A stretch of 35,727 nt of DNA from Streptomyces orinoci (lineage in GTDB: Bacteria; Actinomycetota; Actinomycetes; Streptomycetales; Streptomycetaceae). The notes beneath the pieces are model-generated. The model saw nothing but the letters and a program-made list of their open reading frames with translations, was not told where the DNA came from and searched no databases. Below are positions 23,646 to 30,895 of this stretch, in pieces; within the stretch, counting starts at the first letter, position 1, and each line of letters opens with the position of its first letter. Location of the stretch: positions 1 through 35,727 of the forward strand of contig NZ_PHNC01000014.1 of the NCBI RefSeq assembly GCF_003121295.1, written 5' to 3'. The position numbers and the translations under genes were made by a program.

Positions 23646-24980
23646 TCAGGTCCGTACCCCGGTGGCCAGCGCGGCCAGGGTGCGCTGGATGTCCCGGGCG
23701 GTGTCCGGGTCCTCGGCGATCACACAGTGGGTGACCGTGCCATTGGCCGGGGTGTGGTCGCCGGTCAGCAGGGTGCCGGTGCCGGTGGCCGGGTCAAAGT
23801 CCAGACCGGCCGCGGTCAGGCGGTCCCGGGCGGCGCGGAAGGAGGGTGCGGGCAGGCCGCCGTCCTCGGCGAGGACCCGCCGGCCGTGGGCGCCCCGGCC
23901 CAGCAGCCGGGTGCCGATGACGGTGTGCAGATGGGTGGAGCCGGTGAGCCGGCCATTGGCCTCGGTGAAGAGCAGCTCTCCGGCGGGGGTGCGGATGGCG
24001 TCCGGGCTGATATTGCCCCGGTAGCCCATCGCCTGGTAGACGGCGCACAACCGCCGGGCGTCGGCCACCAGTTGGCGGTGCTGGGGCGGGGTGAGCACCA
24101 GGGCCGGGGTGATTTCCCCGGTGACGGTGGGGTCCATCAGCATCTCGCCGGTGCCCAGCAGGGAGATGGCCTTGGATCCGATGTCGAACTCGGCGTAGAC
24201 GGCGGTGGATTCGGGGTGGTAGCGCTCGACGACCAGGCGATTGCGGTGGCCGTTGGAGAGTACGGGCCACCGCTCGCCGAGCAGGGCCTCGATGTCCGGG
24301 CCGGTGGGCAGCACCAGGACCTCGCTCGCGCCCAGCGGCCGGATGCCGGGGCGCGGAGCGACGATGAGATTGCCCTGCCCGCCGGCCGCGAACTCCCTTT
24401 TGAGCATGGCGCAGTGGCCCTCGCCGAGCAGCGCCGTGACAGCCGCCACCGCCTCGGCCTCGGTGTTCGCCACCGTGCCGGGGGCGAGGGGGATGCCGGT
24501 GCCCGCGGCGATGGCCCGGAAGGCGGCCTTGCTGTTGACCAGGGCGGCACCGCCCTGGGCGTGGAAGGCATGGCCGGGCAGCGCCGCCGCGCAACCCAGG
24601 TCCTGGGCGAGCCGGGCCACCGCCGGTTCCGCGCACACCGGCAGCACCCGCCGCACCACCCGCCCGGCCAGGGTACGGTGCAGCGCGGCCCGGAAGCCGG
24701 GCCCGGCCAGCCGGTCCGGGGAGAGGATGCCCGCGCCATGGCGGCCCGGCGGGGGGACCAGCATGGTGAGGGTGGCGCGCCGGGTGCCGGTACGGGCGGT
24801 GACGTATTCGGTGAAATCCTCGCCCGGCGCGGTGGGCAGCACCAGTACATCACCGTCCCGGGCCCACCACAGCAGACGGTGGGCGGCGCAGGCGGCGGCC
24901 CGGCGCTCGGCGGGTGAAGGAACCGCCGGGTCGCCCACCATCTCCCGGGTACGGGTGTTGCCGATGAGCAGGGTCGTCAT
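23646..24980 (-). CDS. PGM1-related ATP-grasp peptide ligase
   Basis: A 444-residue protein with a pre-ATP-grasp N-terminal part (1-145, MTTLLIGNTRTREMVGD) and an ATP-grasp domain (about 150-385): nucleotide-binding CAMLKREFAAGGQGN with its lysine and glycine-rich loop, and the metal-binding stretch LLFTEANGRLTGSTH. It resembles the pheganomycin ligase PGM1, which joins a guanidino amino acid to a peptide amine with ATP; PGM1 homologues led to the ketomemicins. In this operon it would join the amidinated residue to the ketomethylene pseudodipeptide (inference). Its ATG overlaps the MaoC gene stop by 4 nt. It is the best single marker for the product class. Confidence 0.9.
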   Translation of the reverse strand: MTTLLIGNTRTREMVGDPAVPSPAERRAAACAAHRLLWWARDGDVLVLPTAPGEDFTEYVTARTGTRRATLTMLVPPPGRHGAGILSPDRLAGPGFRAALHRTLAGRVVRRVLPVCAEPAVARLAQDLGCAAALPGHAFHAQGGAALVNSKAAFRAIAAGTGIPLAPGTVANTEAEAVAAVTALLGEGHCAMLKREFAAGGQGNLIVAPRPGIRPLGASEVLVLPTGPDIEALLGERWPVLSNGHRNRLVVERYHPESTAVYAEFDIGSKAISLLGTGEMLMDPTVTGEITPALVLTPPQHRQLVADARRLCAVYQAMGYRGNISPDAIRTPAGELLFTEANGRLTGSTHLHTVIGTRLLGRGAHGRRVLAEDGGLPAPSFRAARDRLTAAGLDFDPATGTGTLLTGDHTPANGTVTHCVIAEDPDTARDIQRTLAALATGVRT

Positions 24981-25510
24981 TCGCTCCCCTTCCGCCCGGC
25001 GGGTTCCGCGCCGGGACGGTCGCGGCAGGGCACCAGGAAGCTCCGTTCGAAGACGATCACCACATCGCCCTTGGCGGTGGTGCCGGTGGTCCGGCAGGAG
25101 ACGATGCCCTCGCCCGGCCTGCTCCTGGAGGGGCGTTTGCCGAGGATCTCGGTCTCCGAATAGAGGGTGTCACCGACGAACACCGGGTGCGGCAGCCGGA
25201 TGTTGCCCCAGCCGAGGTTGGCCAGGGTCCGGCCGCTGGTGCTGCGGGCGGTCATGCCGCCGACGATGCTCAGGGTCACCAGGCTGGACACCAGCGGGCG
25301 GCCCCAGGGGGTGCTCTCGCAGTAGGCGTGGTCGATGTGCAGCGGGGCGTCGTTCATGGACAGCATGCTCATCAGCACGTTGTCCATCTCGGTGACGGTC
25401 CGTCCGGGGCGGTGCTCGATCACCTCGCCGACGGTGAAGTCCTCGTAGTGGAAACCGACCACTTCGCGGAACCGCTGGGGCCCGATGCGTTCATAGCCGC
25501 TGGGCGGCAC
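24977..25510 (-). CDS. MaoC-like dehydratase
   Basis: A 177-residue hot-dog-fold protein of the MaoC/(R)-hydratase type. Seen: GFHYEDFTVGEVIEHRPGRT, then VTEMDNVLMSMLSMNDAPLHIDHAY, with the D/N-x5-H hydratase signature (NDAPLHID), and GDTLYSETEILGKRPSRSR. Related proteins dehydrate beta-hydroxyacyl-CoA thioesters such as beta-methylmalyl-CoA. Here it would remove water from the aldol adduct made by the CitE-type protein. GTG 25510 has GAGGAG upstream. It lies 38 bp behind the AONS-type gene and overlaps the ATP-grasp gene by 4 nt, so it is clearly part of the operon. Confidence 0.9.
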   Translation of the reverse strand: MPPSGYERIGPQRFREVVGFHYEDFTVGEVIEHRPGRTVTEMDNVLMSMLSMNDAPLHIDHAYCESTPWGRPLVSSLVTLSIVGGMTARSTSGRTLANLGWGNIRLPHPVFVGDTLYSETEILGKRPSRSRPGEGIVSCRTTGTTAKGDVVIVFERSFLVPCRDRPGAEPAGRKGSE

Positions 25511-25548
25511 GTCGTCTCCTCTCGACTGGATTCAGCGGTCAACTGGCT

Positions 25549-26781
25549 TCAGCAGGGGGTGAGTTCGCGGATATGACCGATGAACTCGTCGAGCTTCTCC
25601 CGGGGGAGGTCGGAGCGGATCATGATGCGCAGCCCGGCCTCGCCCTTGGGGACGATGGGGAAGAAGACGGCGGAGCAGTAGAAGCCGCGCCGGTACATCT
25701 CCTCGGAGAGCTTGACCGCCGCCTGGGGTTCGCCCACCGTGATGCGCCGTACCGGCAGTCCGTTGCCCGCGAAGACGGTGGGGTAGCTGCGGTCGAAGTG
25801 CTCGATGTTCTCCCGCAACCGCTGCTGGAGTACGGCCAGTTCGCCGGAGCGGTGCAGGGCGGCACTGGCCAGCGAGGCACCCACCAGCGGCAGGGACATG
25901 TTCTGTGACCAGCCCACCGGTCCGGCATGGCGGTGCAGGAACTCGAACAGGGCCCGGCTGCCCAGCATGGCGATCCCGCCGCCGGTGCCGAAACCCTTGC
26001 CCAGACTGGAGACGATCACCGTCAGCTCGTTGGACTCCAGCCGGGACCGGACAAAGCCCTGGCCCCGCTCGCCCATGATGGACAGCGAGTGGGAGTCGTC
26101 GATGTAGAGGAACAGGCCGTAGCGGTCCTGGAGTTCGCGCAGTCCGTCCAGGGCCGCGGCGCCGCCCATGGAGTAGGCACCGTCGGCGACATAGGTGACC
26201 CTGGGATAGCGGCGGCAGATGTCCTCCAGCTGGTCCAGGTCATTGTGGCCGCAGGTGAGCACCAGGGACTCATCGGCGCAGATGGGTTTGACATAGGACA
26301 TACAGAAGTGGCAGAAGCGGTCGAAGACCATCACCCTGGGCTCGCCGTCGCCCAGGTGCCCGGAGGCGATCAGCGGCAGGATGCCGGCGGTCAGCGCGGT
26401 ACAGGAGGCGCCGGGCAGCACATGGGCGCCGAAGAGCTCGCCCAGTTCCTCCTCCAGCCGGGCCAGCAGCCGGTGGCGGATCCGGGTGGTGGCCACCACC
26501 AGCCAGGTGGCCCGGGCTTCCTGGAGCGCGTCAATGGCACCCTGGATGATCGCCGGGTGGTGGTTGAGGCCCAGATAGGCGCAGGAGCACATATTGACGA
26601 ACTCATGGCCGCTGTCCGGGTCCACCAGCCGGTTGTTGGCGTCCGGGGTGTCCGCCCGGATGCCGATCAGTCCGGCCTGGGCGGCGCCCTGCCAGGCGGG
26701 GTCCGCGGCCCGGAGCATGGTGGCGCTATTGCGGTAGTGGTGCGGACCTGCGATGTCAAGTGGGGGATTTCCGGCCATCAT
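25549..26781 (-). CDS. AONS-type PLP-dependent C-acyltransferase (KtmB-like)
   Basis: A 410-residue alpha-oxoamine synthase (8-amino-7-oxononanoate synthase / 2-amino-3-ketobutyrate CoA ligase fold). The PLP-binding Lys262 is in SSLGKGFGTGGG; Asp228 and His231 in YIDDSHS correspond to the DDAH motif that holds the cofactor ring; GAYSMGGAAAL and SCAYLGLNHHP are family markers. The enzyme class performs decarboxylative Claisen condensation of an amino acid with an acyl-CoA. In ketomemicin biosynthesis the counterpart KtmB joins arginine to benzylmalonyl-CoA, making the ketomethylene bond; the same is proposed here. ATG 26781 overlaps the aldolase stop by 4 nt (ATGA); a second ATG at 26778 is equally possible. 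Confidence 0.92.
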   Translation of the reverse strand: MMAGNPPLDIAGPHHYRNSATMLRAADPAWQGAAQAGLIGIRADTPDANNRLVDPDSGHEFVNMCSCAYLGLNHHPAIIQGAIDALQEARATWLVVATTRIRHRLLARLEEELGELFGAHVLPGASCTALTAGILPLIASGHLGDGEPRVMVFDRFCHFCMSYVKPICADESLVLTCGHNDLDQLEDICRRYPRVTYVADGAYSMGGAAALDGLRELQDRYGLFLYIDDSHSLSIMGERGQGFVRSRLESNELTVIVSSLGKGFGTGGGIAMLGSRALFEFLHRHAGPVGWSQNMSLPLVGASLASAALHRSGELAVLQQRLRENIEHFDRSYPTVFAGNGLPVRRITVGEPQAAVKLSEEMYRRGFYCSAVFFPIVPKGEAGLRIMIRSDLPREKLDEFIGHIRELTPC

Positions 26782-27713
26782 TCCCTCTCCTGCGATGCGG
26801 GGCTGGAGTGCACGGTCTGCGGACGGCACTCGGTCTGCGGACGGCATCCGGTTTGCGGATGGCACTCGTCCGGCTCCTCGCCGAATTCCTCGACGAGCTT
26901 CCGGGACGCCTCGAAGAACGGCATGCCGACCATGGCGCCGTCCACCACGGTGATGTCCCGGCCGTTGCGCCGGCCCGCCTCGACGATCTTCCGGGCCCGG
27001 GCCAGGGTGTGGTCGTCGGGGGAGAACGCCCGGTTGATCACCGGGACTTGGCGCGGGTGGACCGCGATCTTCCCGCTGAATCCCAGGTCCTTGGCGAGCG
27101 CGGCCTCGCAGGCCAGGGCGCCTTCGTCGAAGACCTCGAACAGCGGCGAGTCCATCACCTCGATGCCCGCCGCGCGAGCGCTGTTGACCAGCCGGGACCG
27201 GGCGTAGGACAGCGTCTCCCAGGACAGCCGGGCGCCGGTGGCCAGCACATAGTCCGCCGAGCCGAAGACCAGGGCGCGCAGCCGGGGCGAGGCGGTGGCG
27301 ATGGCGGGCGCGTCCTGGAGGCCGCGCGGGGTCTCCAGCACCGCGAAGAACTCGGTGTCCGGGCAGGAGGGGCGGAGCACCTCCTCCACGATCTCGATAT
27401 CGCGCCGGGACTCCACCATGGGCACCAGCACCACATCCGGTTTGACCGGATAGCCGCGCAGGGCCAGCAGATCCCGCAGCCCCTCCGCCTGGCTGACGGC
27501 GTTGATCCGCACCGCACAGCGCACCCCCCGGGCCGAGGGCGCGGAGAAGAAGGCTTCGGCCCGCTGTCTGGCCTCCTCCTTCCGCGCCGGCGGAACGGAG
27601 TCCTCCAGATCGACCATGGCAATGTCCGCCCCGGACCGGTGACCGGCGAGGTACCGGCCGACGGCGGTGGCGGGAGTGGATAACAGGGACCGGCAGTACC
27701 GCGTGTACTTCAT
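26778..27713 (-). CDS. CitE/HpcH-family aldolase (KtmA-like), first gene of the pseudopeptide operon
   Basis: A 311-residue HpcH/HpaI-CitE type lyase or aldolase: SLLSTPATAVGRYLAGHRSG, VDLEDSVPPARKEEAR, VLVPMVESRRD, the metal ligands Glu in VLETPRGLQ and Asp in VFGSADYVLA, and AVHPRQVPVINRAF. The family forms or breaks C-C bonds between 2-oxo acids and CoA thioesters. In ketomemicins the counterpart KtmA condenses phenylpyruvate with malonyl-CoA, which is the role proposed here. Leu11 is a TTA codon (27681-27683), very rare in Streptomyces, so translation should need the bldA tRNA. The C-terminus carries a six-residue tandem repeat (CHPQTG-CRPQTE-CRPQTV) beyond the catalytic fold. ATG 27713. 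Confidence 0.92.
   Translation of the reverse strand: MKYTRYCRSLLSTPATAVGRYLAGHRSGADIAMVDLEDSVPPARKEEARQRAEAFFSAPSARGVRCAVRINAVSQAEGLRDLLALRGYPVKPDVVLVPMVESRRDIEIVEEVLRPSCPDTEFFAVLETPRGLQDAPAIATASPRLRALVFGSADYVLATGARLSWETLSYARSRLVNSARAAGIEVMDSPLFEVFDEGALACEAALAKDLGFSGKIAVHPRQVPVINRAFSPDDHTLARARKIVEAGRRNGRDITVVDGAMVGMPFFEASRKLVEEFGEEPDECHPQTGCRPQTECRPQTVHSSPASQERE
26815..26868 (-). repeat. Three 18-bp tandem repeats inside the aldolase gene
   Basis: Units at 26815-26832, 26833-26850 and 26851-26868 (gtctgcggacggcactcg and close variants) encode six residues each, of the type C-[RH]-P-Q-T-x, near the protein's end. In-frame length means copy number can vary without frameshift. Confidence 0.85.
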
Positions 27714-27996
27714 TGCTGTTCTCCGACCGGGTGCGGCACATGGGCAAGACAGCGGGTGCCGTCCGTTGATCGGCCCCCCGCCGTTCCATGCCTACCGCAA
27801 CCGCGTTGTTCGGGACCGGTGCCTGCGGCTCGAACAACCAACTGCAACCAACGCCGAACAATCGAAAATGAACGGTCTTGATGGTCATATCTCACGGTGT
27901 TCTTCGCTGAAACGACGGAATTTATGGTGCTGTTGACCGTTCCGCAGTGGATAGCGTGCTGATCCGCCCATTGCCACGGGGAGGAAGGCGGGTCAA
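27714..27996. promoter_or_regulatory. Divergent promoter region of the pseudopeptide operon and the STAND regulator
   Basis: 283 bp without a gene. It holds GTTGTTCG (27805-27812) and its inverted form CGAACAAC (27831-27838), a third half-site CGAACAA (27855-27861), and CAACCAA twice ten bases apart (27835 and 27845). It is less GC-rich than the flanking genes, as promoter regions usually are. TTGACC at 27934-27939 is a possible -35 box for the rightward gene, but no convincing -10 box is at the right distance. Confidence 0.5.
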
Positions 27997-29592
27997 GTGC
28001 CACGAAGAGAGCGGCCATTGGACGAGGGGGACGCCCCCCTGCTGAGATTCGCCGCCGATCTGCGGCTGCTGCGGCAGCGGGCCGGGAGCCCCACCTACCG
28101 CCAACTCGCCCTGCGCGCCCACTCCTCGGCCGCCAGCCTCTCCGTGGCCGCCGGCGGCCGTAAACTGCCCACCCTCGCGGTGACCAGCGCCTATGTCCGC
28201 GCCTGCGGCGGCGATGTCAAGGAGTGGGAGGCCCGCTGGCACACGGTGGCCGCCTCCCTGACCGGCCCCGGCGGCAGCCACCACCCGCCCTACCCGGGCG
28301 CCGCCCCCTACCAAGTCACCGACTCCGGCCGCTACTTCGGCCGGGAACGCCTGGTGGAGGAGGTCTGCGGACGCCTGCGCGCCGAGCGGGTGGCCGTGGT
28401 GACCGGCCCCTCCGGCTGCGGCAAGACCTCCCTGCTCAACGCGGGCCCGCTGGCCCGGCTGCGGGCCGCCGACCCCGCACCGGCCGTACTGAGCTGCACC
28501 CCCGGCCCCCAACCCGGGCGCACCCTCACCCGCTGCCTGGCACACCTCGCCCGCGAACGGCCCCCCGGCGGACCCCGGCCGCTGCTGGTGGTGGACCAGC
28601 TGGAACAACTGCGCACCCACTGCCCGCACCCCGCCGAAGCCCGGCGGTTCCTCGACGCCCTCTGGCAGGCCGCCCGCCCCGGCACCGCGCCCTGCCGCCT
28701 GCTGCTGGCGGTACGCTCCGACGCCCTCCCGTACTTCACCGGCCACCCCCTGCTGGCCCAACCGCTGACCATGGCACCGATGACCCCCGAGGAACTCCAC
28801 CGGGCCATCGTGGAACCCGCCGCCCGCGCCGACTGCACCGTGGAGGACCGGCTGCTCGCGGTGCTGATCGCCGGGGCCGCCGGACAGCCCGGGGCGCTGC
28901 CCCTGCTCTCCCGCGCCCTGCTGGCCACCTGGCGCGCCCGCACCGGCACCCTGCTGACCCTGGCCCGGTTCCGGGAGACCGGCGGCATCGAGCGGACCCT
29001 GGCGGAGGCCGCCGAGAGCGCCTTCACCGCCCTGCCCGGCGCCGGGCGGGAACGCGCCCGGCAGGTGCTGCTGCGCCTGGTCGATCCCGGCGGTCCGGGC
29101 GGGGTACCGCGCCCGGTGCCGCGCGGCACCCTGGACGACGACCCCGGCACCGCGGCCGTGCTCGAACACCTCGCCGCCGCCCGGGTGCTGACCCTGGACG
29201 GGGACCGGGTCGCCCTGGCGCATGGCGCGGCCCAGCACGCCTGGCCCCGGCTGGCCAGGTGGACCGCCGAGGACCCCGAGGGCCTGCGCCGCAGGCAGGC
29301 CCTGACTGAGGCGGCCGCCGCCTGGCGGGCCGCCGGGCGCGACCCCGCGCTGCTCTACCGGGGGCGGCGGCTGGCCGAGGCCCGGCGGCCGGGTCCGCCG
29401 GACGACCGGCTGACGGCGGCCGAGCGGGACTTTCTGGCCGCCGGGGCACGGGCGCAGAGCGCTCGCCGCCGCCGGGAGGCGGACCGGCGGGCCCGGCTGC
29501 GGGGGCAGCGGCGGCTGATCGCGCTGCTGGCCACCTTGGTGACCACCCTGGCCCTGGTGGTCGCGGCCACCGCCCCGCTGGCCGTGCGGTAG
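27997..29592 (+). CDS. HTH-STAND NTPase regulator without WD40 repeats
   Basis: A 531-residue protein. Residues about 10-85 resemble an XRE-type DNA-binding domain (LRQRAGSPTYRQLALRAHSS, then GGRKLPTLAVTSAYVRACGG). A STAND/nSTAND1 NTPase follows, with Walker A GPSGCGKTS (137-145) and Walker B LLVVDQLEQL (about 194-203), then helical parts (LLTLARFRETGGIERTLAEA). The C-terminus has one membrane helix (about 505-528). Relatives normally continue into WD40 repeats after this helix; here the gene stops at 29592, so the sensor part is missing or the protein is a short form. GTG 27997; GGGGAGG is upstream but somewhat far. It faces the pseudopeptide operon and is its likely local regulator (inference). 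Confidence 0.82.
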   Translation: MPRRERPLDEGDAPLLRFAADLRLLRQRAGSPTYRQLALRAHSSAASLSVAAGGRKLPTLAVTSAYVRACGGDVKEWEARWHTVAASLTGPGGSHHPPYPGAAPYQVTDSGRYFGRERLVEEVCGRLRAERVAVVTGPSGCGKTSLLNAGPLARLRAADPAPAVLSCTPGPQPGRTLTRCLAHLARERPPGGPRPLLVVDQLEQLRTHCPHPAEARRFLDALWQAARPGTAPCRLLLAVRSDALPYFTGHPLLAQPLTMAPMTPEELHRAIVEPAARADCTVEDRLLAVLIAGAAGQPGALPLLSRALLATWRARTGTLLTLARFRETGGIERTLAEAAESAFTALPGAGRERARQVLLRLVDPGGPGGVPRPVPRGTLDDDPGTAAVLEHLAAARVLTLDGDRVALAHGAAQHAWPRLARWTAEDPEGLRRRQALTEAAAAWRAAGRDPALLYRGRRLAEARRPGPPDDRLTAAERDFLAAGARAQSARRRREADRRARLRGQRRLIALLATLVTTLALVVAATAPLAVR

Positions 29593-29667
29593 CGGGGCGG
29601 TGGCGGCCCCGAAGGGACCCGGCCAAGTGATCCGTTAGCTCAGGTCTTGATCGGGAACACGAGTGGC

Positions 29668-30873
29668 GTGGTCGAGATCGTCAAACCCCTGACCGACCTG
29701 GCACGCCGTGGCAGAGAACCGGTGGTGGCGCAGACGGTGCGCTCCACCGCGGCGGCGGTGATCTCCTATGTGGTGGCCCTGAACCTCAGCCGGGAACCGG
29801 CCCCGCTGACCGCCCCGCTGACCGCACTGCTGGTCGTCCAGGTGACCCTCTACTCCACCCTCACCACCGGCATCCGCCGGGTGAACTCGGTGGTGGCCGG
29901 AGTCCTGATCGCCATTGGCTTCAGCGTCCTGGTGGGCCTGACCTGGTGGAGCCTGGGCCTGATCATCTTCGCCTCGCTGGTGATCGGGCACTTCGTCCGG
30001 GTGGATGAATTCGTCCCCGAGGTGGCCATCAGCGCCATGCTGGTGCTGGGCGTCACCCGGGTGGCGGAGACCGCCTGGGACCGGGTGCTGGAGACGCTGA
30101 TCGGCGCCGGAGTGGGCCTGCTGTTCAATGTGCTGCTGGTGCCGCCGGTCTGGGTGGAGCCCGCCGGCCAGGCCATCGAGGAGATGGCCCGCCGGATGCG
30201 CCGGCTGCTGGAGCATATGGCCACGGCCGTGGGACGGCACATCCCGGTGGAGGAGGCCGCCGCCCGGCTGCACGAGGCCCGGCGCCTGGACCATGATGTG
30301 GCCCAGGTGGACGCCTCGCTGCGGCAGGCCGAGGACAGCCTGCGGTTCAACCCCCGGGTCAAGGAGGGGCTGCTGTCCCGGATCGTGCTGCGTACCGGCC
30401 TGGACGCGCTGGAGATCTCCGCCGTGGTGCTGCGGGTGATGAGCCGCACCCTGACCGACCTGGCCAAGGAACGGCCCGACGAACCGCTCTTCCCGCCCGA
30501 TGTGGCGGACGCCCTGAAGGACGTCCTGGGCCATCTGGCCCGTGCGGTGGAGAGCTTCGCGGTGCTGATCACCACCCAGGTCAGTGCGAATGCCGAGGCG
30601 GCGGAGAACCGGCTGGCCGAGGACCTGGCCGCGGCCCGGACCAGCCGGGAGCACGCCGCCGCGCTGCTGCTGTCCCGGGTCCGGGAAGACTCGGAACAGT
30701 GGCAGTTGCAGGGAGCACTGCTGGCCGAGATGGACCGGGTGCTGGCCGAACTCGACGTGGAGCAGCGCTCCGCGCGGCTGTGGGAGGAACTGGACCGGCG
30801 TTCAAGGGAATTGCGCGAGCGCTATCCCAAACTGGACCGGCTGCGGCGGCTGCTGACCGGGGGGCGGATCTGA
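29668..30873 (+). CDS. FUSC family membrane protein
   Basis: A 401-residue protein. The N-terminal half holds about six membrane helices in the FUSC (fusaric-acid-resistance/aromatic-acid exporter) pattern: AVISYVVALNL, TALLVVQVTLYSTLTTGI, VVAGVLIAIGFSVLVGL, LGLIIFASLVIGHFV, ISAMLVLGVTRV and LIGAGVGLLFNVLLVPPVWV. The C-terminal half is cytoplasmic and helical, ending in SRELRERYPKLDRLRRLL. I used GTG 29668; TTG 29647 would add seven residues, and neither has a clear Shine-Dalgarno sequence. It lies 75 bp after the STAND gene and ends 22 bp from the convergent PEP-mutase-family gene. A role as an efflux component for the neighbouring cluster is possible but unproven. Confidence 0.87.
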   Translation: MVEIVKPLTDLARRGREPVVAQTVRSTAAAVISYVVALNLSREPAPLTAPLTALLVVQVTLYSTLTTGIRRVNSVVAGVLIAIGFSVLVGLTWWSLGLIIFASLVIGHFVRVDEFVPEVAISAMLVLGVTRVAETAWDRVLETLIGAGVGLLFNVLLVPPVWVEPAGQAIEEMARRMRRLLEHMATAVGRHIPVEEAAARLHEARRLDHDVAQVDASLRQAEDSLRFNPRVKEGLLSRIVLRTGLDALEISAVVLRVMSRTLTDLAKERPDEPLFPPDVADALKDVLGHLARAVESFAVLITTQVSANAEAAENRLAEDLAAARTSREHAAALLLSRVREDSEQWQLQGALLAEMDRVLAELDVEQRSARLWEELDRRSRELRERYPKLDRLRRLLTGGRI

Positions 30874-30895
30874 GGCCGCCCCCTGCCCGAGCCGC

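Noticed and set aside
25549..26781. AONS-type enzyme as biotin biosynthesis
   Set aside because: No bioA, bioB or bioD is present; the operon context points to pseudopeptide formation.
26815..26868. Short tandem repeats as a CRISPR array
   Set aside because: Units of 18 bp are contiguous without spacers and lie in frame within a coding gene; no cas genes are present.
24977..27713. CitE plus MaoC as part of an ethylmalonyl-CoA or methylmalyl-CoA pathway
   Set aside because: The operon lacks crotonyl-CoA carboxylase and mutases and instead contains an AONS-type enzyme, a peptide ligase and an amidinotransferase.
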